Part shown: positions 57,760 through 64,000 of the stretch, one piece after another
Numbering within the stretch: position 1 is the first letter of the stretch
Layout of the letters: every line of letters begins with the position of its first letter
Source: Albifimbria verrucaria
Taxonomy: Eukaryota; Ascomycota; Sordariomycetes; Hypocreales; Stachybotryaceae
Assembly (NCBI GenBank): GCA_020081605.1
Contig: JAHREC010000045.1
Location: forward strand, 1,612,001-1,676,000
DNA length: 64,000 nt
Reading direction: 5' to 3'
The notes under the pieces: model-generated
The model's input: only the letters and a program-made list of their open reading frames with translations
What the model was told of the DNA's origin: nothing
The model's database searches: none
Translations under genes and position numbers: made by a program

Positions 57760-58392
57760 TTAGTTAATCGTGATGCGCTTAGACTCGTGCTTGGTGACCT
57801 TGGGGACAGTGATGTTCAGGATGCCATCAGCCAAATTGGCCGAGACAGCCTCCGTGTTGACACGAGTAGGGAAGCTGAAGGTTCGCGAGAATTCTCCAAT
57901 GCTTCGCTCTCTGAGCCAGTACTTGGCCTTGTCCGAAGGCTGTTGTGGCTTCTTTTCAACATTTTGCTTTTCAGCGACAGTGACGCTGCTTTCACCCTTG
58001 GCTTCGTTTTCATCCTCGACAGTGGCTTGGTGCGAGTTTCTGCGGCTGCTGCCTTCAGTGATAGCACCCTTGGATGAATCCTCCAGGTGCCCGGCTGGCG
58101 GTGCGCCCGCGGTGTAGGTGCGCTCGGTCCGGCCCTGGATCACAAGGACTTGAGGATCAGGAAACTCGATGGAGATGTCATTCTTTGAAATGCCGGGGAT
58201 TTCGCCGTGTAGTTCATAGGCGTCGGCAGTCTCGCGGACGTCGAAGCGAGGCTGCCAGGCGGGAGCAAGTGATCGGCTTGCACCATTCTTGCCATTTGAG
58301 CGACTGTGCTTGTCGAATTCGTCAAGGAGGCGGAAGAGAGGGGTGAAGGAGGATTCGTTGTTGTTGTAGACGGCGTGTGGGAAGAAAACCAT
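57760..58392 (-). CDS. Small heat shock protein Hsp20/Hsp30 family
   Basis: A single intact exon of 210 codons. The alpha-crystallin domain starts at WQPRFDVRETADAYELHGEI and PGISKNDISIEF, is interrupted by a charged, Ser-rich insertion of about 60 residues typical of filamentous-fungal Hsp30 proteins, and resumes with YWLRERSIGEFSRTFSFPTR, ADGILNITVPK and a short tail ITIN. It is an ATP-independent chaperone holding unfolded proteins under heat or chemical stress. TATAAA (minus) at 58532-58537 and a TTCnnGAA element at 58608-58615 support heat-inducible control. Confidence 0.92.
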   Translation of the reverse strand: MVFFPHAVYNNNESSFTPLFRLLDEFDKHSRSNGKNGASRSLAPAWQPRFDVRETADAYELHGEIPGISKNDISIEFPDPQVLVIQGRTERTYTAGAPPAGHLEDSSKGAITEGSSRRNSHQATVEDENEAKGESSVTVAEKQNVEKKPQQPSDKAKYWLRERSIGEFSRTFSFPTRVNTEAVSANLADGILNITVPKVTKHESKRITIN

Positions 58393-58531
58393 TTTGAATG
58401 GATTGAATGTGTAAGTGTGGTAGGTGTGAAGAGTGAGATAGGCAGAAGAGTTATGCTTGTTGTATTGCTTGTGTCTGTTGTGTTGATTGATGAGTGGAAT
58501 GAACAGTGAGCCAACGGGTTGGCAACATTGC

Positions 58532-58537
58532 TTTATA
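58532..58537 (-). promoter_or_regulatory. TATA box of the Hsp20 gene
   Basis: TATAAA on the minus strand, 140 bases upstream of ATG 58392. Confidence 0.55.
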
Positions 58538-58607
58538 GCCCATCGGTGCTCCTACAGCAGCGTCTAGCAGCTTCGAGATACCCATGATCAGGAAACTGAG
58601 ACAAGGT

Positions 58608-58615
58608 TCTGGAAA
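58608..58615. promoter_or_regulatory. Heat-shock-element half-palindrome TTCTGGAA
   Basis: TTCnnGAA core of heat shock factor sites, about 216 bases upstream of the Hsp20 start. Only two clear units, so a weak or partial site. Confidence 0.35.
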
Positions 58616-59232
58616 CTCCGTGATCGACCCATGTCATTTCTCTTACCCACCTTTGGAGATCAGTCGTATTATCCGGAACCTGGTCGAATGTTCCAGCTGG
58701 ATCCACAACTGGACAATCCCGGTTTTGACCCACATGCCGAGACTAGCTACCCTAGACATTCACACCACCTCCTTCGAAATACGGGCATCGTGCAAGAGAC
58801 GCCTCATGTTGGGCACAGAGACAGATGTCGATGGTCTCAAATCAATCTTCTATTCTTACAATTCGAAGCAAATTTTGTCAGATTTGCCATAGTCACACCT
58901 TACTAACATGACATTGTGGTAATACTATAACCTACGCCATTTTCGAGTTGTACAACGAATGGTCACGCCCTCAATCAGCGAAACATAATTTTTAACTCCT
59001 ACATACAATCCCATTCTCTTCACATAAACTACTAAGAGTACGATTTAGAAATCACTAGTGAGATTCAGTTTGTGCTCTCCAATATCCAATAGTGGGGAAA
59101 GTGTCATTGATTAACGGGCTTTGATTGTCTGGCCCCATTACGAGGCTGCAAAACTAGAGTCGACACTGTCCACTTCTACAATAGAAACAGGTTGCTGAAG
59201 GTTGCTAGGTACTGCGGTCCACATTATTCATC

Positions 59233-60709
59233 TTACAACTGAATACTGCCTTCATCTTTCACAAACAACGCCTTGATCCTCTGCACGAACCCACTCAATG
59301 TGTTCGCCATTGCATCTCCTTTCACAACAAAGGCCACCATTACAATTGCACCAATTACTCCAATAATTAGAGAAATAACGAGGAGCGCTATAATGAGACC
59401 ACTCGGGCCTCGGTGCTTAGGCTGTGGCGCAGGTAAGCCTTCGCACCAGAAGGCAAGGCTATTTACCTTGGAGAGACCGGCGCATCTGCCGGTAAAGGCA
59501 TCCGATACTGGTGAAAGGACGAGCATATCCTTCTCCCAGCATCCAGGGCGAGAGTAAGCTGCCATGAGAGCTAGACTGCCATTGCTGCAAGTGGCTAAGG
59601 TCTCATAACGAATGCTGTTGTACTGGCTGGTTTGGATGCATGTATCGGCCTTTCTGGTGAGCGGTTCTACAACAGAACCATTGCCGCACATACTCTCGCT
59701 GTAACCGATAATCCTGGCGTCATGCTGCGTAGGCGGATCCTGAGGCACCGGGTCAGGTTTTGGGTCGGGCTTTGGATCGGGTTTTGGATCAGGTTTTGGT
59801 TCTGGTTCGGGCTCCGGCTCGGGAGGATCAAGGATAACCAGTCGCTTGACATCCTTGTGCACATAAGGGGCATATCCTCAAATTTAGTCTTGTGCCTACC
59901 ACCACACGAGAATGATATGCTGCGAGCAATAGTCGAATGGCATTTCTTATCGATGGAGTTGTAGTAGCGGTCCGAATAGACATCGCTACCCAGAAATCCA
60001 AACCAGGTGGAACATTCTGTATCTTCGTACACTGAAGCCAGTGCAACCCTGTTGTCTCCGCACACAATTGGTTGTGATATATAGATGCTGTGGCCTGGCT
60101 CAAGCGTCAGGCATACGTCGGATGTGAGGAATGTTGGAGGCTTCGGCCGATTGATTGTGCAATCATAGGCAAAGAATGGAGTGACGACTCCATCCGATGT
60201 AGTGGCTGCGTTGTGTCTTGATTGCTCGTAAGATGGAGGGATGGCCTTTCTGAAATGTCCTTTTTCGATGGTCTGCGAGTCGACCGGCGAGCAGCGAAAG
60301 ACCATGGACCATTGCCTCGGAGAGTACCCAAATAGACATCTGTCTACTATATCGTCGATGCCTCTTACGTCTTCGTCCGAGCGAAATGTTGGCTTCCCTG
60401 TGCAGCTAGTGGTTGCATAGAATGAGACGATGGCAGGCTTGCCACTGGGGCAAACAGGATACTGCGTGATCTTGTAGTTGTTGACAAGGAAGTAATCCCC
60501 CATAGGCAATCATCTAGACCCACTGAAATCTCCACAGACGGCTTCACACTGCTGCAATCTTTGGGATCCAAATGGGCGGCATTCGGGGAGGTTGCAGGCT
60601 CGAAGAGCGCAATTCTTGCTTGATTATAGGAGGCGATTCGGCTTGCCAATGCAACATTCGACAGAGGAAGAGCGCCATAAAGGACAAGAGCCACCATTAT
60701 TGAGGCCAT
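59233..60709 (-). CDS. Secretory-pathway single-TM protein with Cys-rich ectodomain and Pro/Asp/Lys stalk
   Basis: Start at 60709 (MASIMVALVLYGALPLSNVALA, signal peptide). The ectodomain has many Cys (DPKDCSS, TQYPVCPSG, TTSCTGKP, DRCLFGYSPRQWSMVFRCSP, SDVCLTLEPGH, SFSCGG), then a PEPEPKPDPK repeat stalk, a second Cys-bearing segment (ESMCGNGS, ATCSNGSLAL, PGCWEKD, LAFWCEG), one TM helix GLIIALLVISLIIGVIGAIV and a short basic tail. It looks like a plasma-membrane surface protein or sensor. One base is missing at about 60505 and one at about 59855; with them the frame is continuous. I do not recognise the family. Start choice rests on the signal peptide; the open frame extends further upstream to 60994. 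Confidence 0.65.
59751..59823 (-). repeat. 12 bp repeats encoding PKPD units
   Basis: About six imperfect units give PEPEPEPKPDPKPDPK in the stalk of the TM protein. Probably length-variable. Confidence 0.65.
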
Positions 60710-61342
60710 TGTGAGGGAGGACTGAAGCCTCAAGGCTTCTTGGTGATTTGGTAGCCTCTCCCAAACCGATATTCGTTGAAAAGAGACACAGGGTGATCGC
60801 GAACCGCTCTGACAAGTGTTTCCGACAGACAAAGTCGTGTCCAGGAGTTGGACGAGAAAGCACTGATAGCGCCGCGTTGCCAGGCGCCGTGGAGGAGTTG
60901 GGTATCTAAGGGTGACAGGGGAGTGGATGGTGCAGAGCCGCATCATAGGCAGCGAGGAGCAAAGTGGCGCAGCAAGCTGCTCGCGTATATGCACCAGTCA
61001 GGATCTAACAGGGGCACCAATCCCTGCACATCGAGTATTTTAATGGCAATGGTAGCGAAAGGGTCTGGAGCCGAAAATATCCACATTATGTCCTGCAACG
61101 GGAATAACATGGAAAGTCTCATGGCTACGGTTGTGGATATTAGTGCCGTTTGGGATTCCCATTAGTACGAGGAGAAGATGAATAGGGAGTTCACATAATA
61201 GGAATGTAGTGATAATGATATGGAGACCATGAACCTCAAATAGGGCGTCATTATTGCTCGGTAATATTGAGATAGACTACAATAAAGGATAAATCTACGT
61301 GGAATTCTCTATCCATAATTCACCATTCTGATCCTCAAGGTG
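60710..61342. other. Intergenic between two minus-strand genes
   Basis: Promoter of the TM-protein gene and 3' flank of the STAND-like gene. No other signal. Confidence 0.5.
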
Positions 61343-64000
61343 CTAAATATTTGCCAATGCATCATCTACCACCTTCTTCACCCAAGCCTCGTCGTCAGTG
61401 TCATCTTCTCCAGCAACCCTCTCTTCCACGCGATGACTAAGTGCGCTAAGAAGGCTAACAGTTTGGTCTCGAGCCCTGTCGGTTACCCTTGCCTGTTTCG
61501 GGATGAGGCCATCCTCCAGAAACGCCTCATGGAAACACCTTGACCATTTTACGCCGCCTTCAGTTTCGTCATCACTGGAGCTGAAACTGCTAATAGACGC
61601 ATTATCTAGAACCTCTTTGGGTACTTCATACTGTAGTTGCACCTTTGATTTAGGCTTCTGGCCCTCCATTAGTGAAGAGAATTGTGGCCCAGAAAGAAGG
61701 TTGATGTCAATCATGTCCCAGTATGACCCTCTGTAGCCGTCCTCGAAGAACTTCGCAAGTTAATGATTTGTCAGGGCCTTGTTCAGGGTTCAAACTTACA
61801 AGGCGTGCCCACCGTTCGCTGCCAAAATGCGGCATAACTGGAACTTCAAGCGAAAATAAGATTTCTTCTGCCTCCTTTGTAAGCTCCCTTCTGAGCCTCC
61901 CTCCGTCATATTGAATCCCATCAAGTCTATAGGACAGTTTAGCTTCCACCGCCCTATCCACGGTTATCAAAACAGCGTCTAATTGATCCTCCCATTCAGC
62001 TAGGGATTTGTCTTTCTTATAGAATTGAGGAACCGAGTCTGGGTCGATTCCCAAACTCAGTGCACTTACTTGACTGCTGACAGTCTGAAGAAGCCAACCC
62101 AAAAATACTCCCGAACGATTTTCAAGGTGGCTTTTAAATGGTCCTTCTTGAGAATAAACGAGTGATAGACCCTTCAACAGCAATATCTTTGGTAGTGCTG
62201 AATAATGGCCGTTCTTGCCATAGATTAACCCGGCTAATGATCCGTAGATCACAGGTAGCAATGACGTGTTGTTTGTCTGCTCTGCAATCTCCAGTGCACG
62301 AGTCGCATGGTCTTTCGCTGCTTGCCATAACTTCAACTTCGCGAAGCACAGGGTATAAACCAGGTGCACCATCGGAAAATCGGATAGTTTCCCACCAGTA
62401 AATATAGTAAGATGATGTATGGCTCCAACCCAGTCATGCTGAGCTAATGCCATCTCACTGAACTTGATATGGGCTACGTCACCTTCTTGTCCGGACGCTA
62501 GATTATGCCGCTTCATTAAACGTGACATCTTCTCCACAGACTTTGCTTGATCTTCTGCATTAAAAGTTTCCAAGTCTACCCTTAAATGGCCGAAGACCTG
62601 TCGTATACCCCAGAGTCATTGTATACACTCAGGTATTGGGTATCAAATTTGCTTGTCTGTGGAGGCAATGAGAGTGGCTGAGTGGCCTTTTGCAACTCGT
62701 AAAGAGTGCATTCAAGCAACGACAATGCTGTTGGGCAATAGGTATTCAATTGCTCCAGGGTCCTGGCATTGGTCTGCAGGACAATTGCCTTGATAGTTTC
62801 CTTCCTTTGTAACATCTCATGGGGATTAGGAAATCCTTTGACGCGAGTAGAAAGCACAGTTATCCAACCATGCATAATTCTGAAAATATGGGCATAACGA
62901 AGATTTTGCGCACCATACTCGGGCTCCTGCAGTAACAACTCCTCAAAAATTACTTCCGCAGCCTCGAACTGGCCTATCCTAGTCTTATAAAGACCTTCAG
63001 TAGTGCGAAGCTTTCGAATCTGTGTTGCCAAGCCAGAGGAACTCTTGCCTCGAAGCTTTTCTCTTCTCTTGTCAATGAGACTGTATGCCTTACTTAAATA
63101 CGTCTCGAAGCTCTCCAAAGCTTGAGCATTTGGGGCTAAGCCAGTAATGCTACACAGAGCTTGAAGATGTTCAGAGGTTGTGTAAAACAAATGCTCATCT
63201 TCCAAGACTTCTGATTCCATTCTCATGCATCGCTCAAGGAATCTGTGACGTATCACACCATAAGGTGTCCAGAAGGCCTCTTTCGCAATACAGGTTTTCT
63301 CAATAGCTGCCAAGACCATCATGACTGGGCTGTCATCGAGAAAGGCAGTCCCAAAGACAGTATTGGACAGTATTTCTGGTCTTGAGATTGTTTCCATGGC
63401 ATGCATAATATCTGGAAAGAACTGCACAACCTCTGGTATAACCTTAGACCAATCCACATCAGATTCAGAAGAATTTTCTCTAATGGTATTGAATATTCTC
63501 CCCAACGAGTATCGCCATATGACATGGCTGCGAAGTAATTTAAGTTGATTTAGGACAAGTTTATCCGTTACACCAAAAGTGCCTCCCCGTGTAATGAGGG
63601 AGAACAAAGGGTGAAGTCTTGGCTGGTCGCTATCTTCTGCTCTTATCAAAATCCCCAGGTTGGATAATTTAGACATAAGTATGGAATAGGACGCGGAAAA
63701 GTTACTGTTCTCCTTATATCTGTCGAGAGAATTCTCAAAGTCAGTTGACGGGGAATCAGATGTAGACTGTCCAGGAGTCGATTCTGTAATCCTGATTGAA
63801 CATGTTCTGGCTCTTTTGAGGAAAGCAAAATTGAAATCCACATCCAAAATAAAGCGTCATCCTCCGGAGGGCTGACAAGAAGTTCAGACATCCAGAATGT
63901 GGACCAAATGTTGATATCTGGAGTCAACGATGGTGGTGAATTCGAACAGTATTTCCGTAGAAACGCGGCAAATTGATGTTGCCCTCTAAGATTGCCCAAA
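61343..64000 (-). CDS. C-terminal part of a large STAND-type protein with TPR-like repeats (5' end outside the window)
   Basis: Enters from the right edge and ends with TAG at 61343-61345. The first part (LGILIRAEDSDQPRLHPLFS) resembles the winged-helix region that follows an NB-ARC ATPase, and the rest is helical repeats with TPR-like pairs (YKTRIGQFEAAEVIFEELLL, LALIECTLYEL-type helices, LWQAAKDHATRALEIAEQTN). The C-terminus is Ser/Asp-rich. One intron near 61740-61797 joins WARL to DGYRGSYWD. Frame changes at 63750-63753 (GGGG) and about 62590 (GGCC) each fit one missing base. The ATPase itself, if present, lies beyond 64000, so the STAND call is inference from the layout. Confidence 0.55.

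Larger units (their letters stand above)
58393..59232. other. Hsp20 promoter region and flank of the TM-protein gene
   Basis: Holds the Hsp20 TATA box and HSE-like element; the rest has no recognised signal. Confidence 0.5.

Noticed and set aside
57770..58117. Plus-strand ORFs over the Hsp20 gene, and similar antisense ORFs over RAD54, RPN9 and GAA1
   Set aside because: They are mirror ORFs of GC-rich coding sequence without domains, starts or introns of their own.
1..64000. Frame breaks as programmed ribosomal frameshifts
   Set aside because: They occur in most long genes, at varied runs without a common slippery heptamer or downstream structure, and in families not known to frameshift.

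Overview
This is nuclear DNA of a filamentous ascomycete, probably a Sordariomycete. The genes carry short (about 50-150 bp) GT-AG introns with CTAAC-like branch sites, and the proteins are characteristically fungal: Rad54, Ubp8, Rpn9, Gaa1, the complex I 40 kDa subunit, CFEM, PhiA, HET and NACHT-ankyrin. I find no bacterial, viral or organellar genes, rRNA, tRNA or CRISPR array. Order- and genus-level placement would be a guess.

Layout. (1) 1-28.8 kb is a GC-richer core block: RAD54 (+), a small CFEM secreted protein (-), a short Rsa3-like ORF (+), a five-exon Ytp1-like membrane protein (-), a 4.9 kb gene-free stretch, a LACTB2-like metallo-beta-lactamase-fold hydrolase (-), UBP8 of the SAGA deubiquitinase module (+), EFM5 (-), the complex I 40 kDa subunit (-) divergent from RPN9 (+), GAA1 (-), the rhomboid RBD2 (-) and a small hydrophilic protein (+). 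(2) 29.7-48 kb is an AT-richer accessory island of self/non-self recognition families: an ankyrin plus CorA-like membrane protein (+), a large 2OG-Fe(II) oxygenase-like gene with in-frame stops (+), a NACHT-ankyrin NLR (-) head-to-head with a HET-domain gene (+), then a degenerate, unidentified coding tract. (3) 49.9-64 kb holds mostly secreted or stress genes: a Thr-rich secreted protein, an NmrA-like protein, a QxW lectin-like protein, a PhiA-like cell-wall protein, an Hsp20, a signal-peptide/stalk/TM protein, and the 3' two thirds of a STAND-type protein with TPR-like repeats that runs off the right edge.

The most pervasive signal is technical or evolutionary. Nearly every long gene, housekeeping genes included, is broken by single-base losses inside short homopolymers (G/C most often, also A/T). 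I count more than 35, and I saw no clear case of a single-base gain. Essential genes such as RPN9, GAA1 and the complex I subunit are hit, so uncorrected homopolymer under-calling in the assembly is far more likely than mass pseudogenisation. I therefore annotate these loci as genes whose reading frame changes at the stated positions. A few in-frame stop codons in the island (35224, 35522, 39247) cannot be explained this way and may be real lesions.

Biologically, the most interesting unit is the 29.7-46 kb island. Its divergent NLR/HET pair resembles fungal allorecognition sensor/effector pairs and is flanked by a CorA-like ankyrin membrane protein and an unusual oxygenase.
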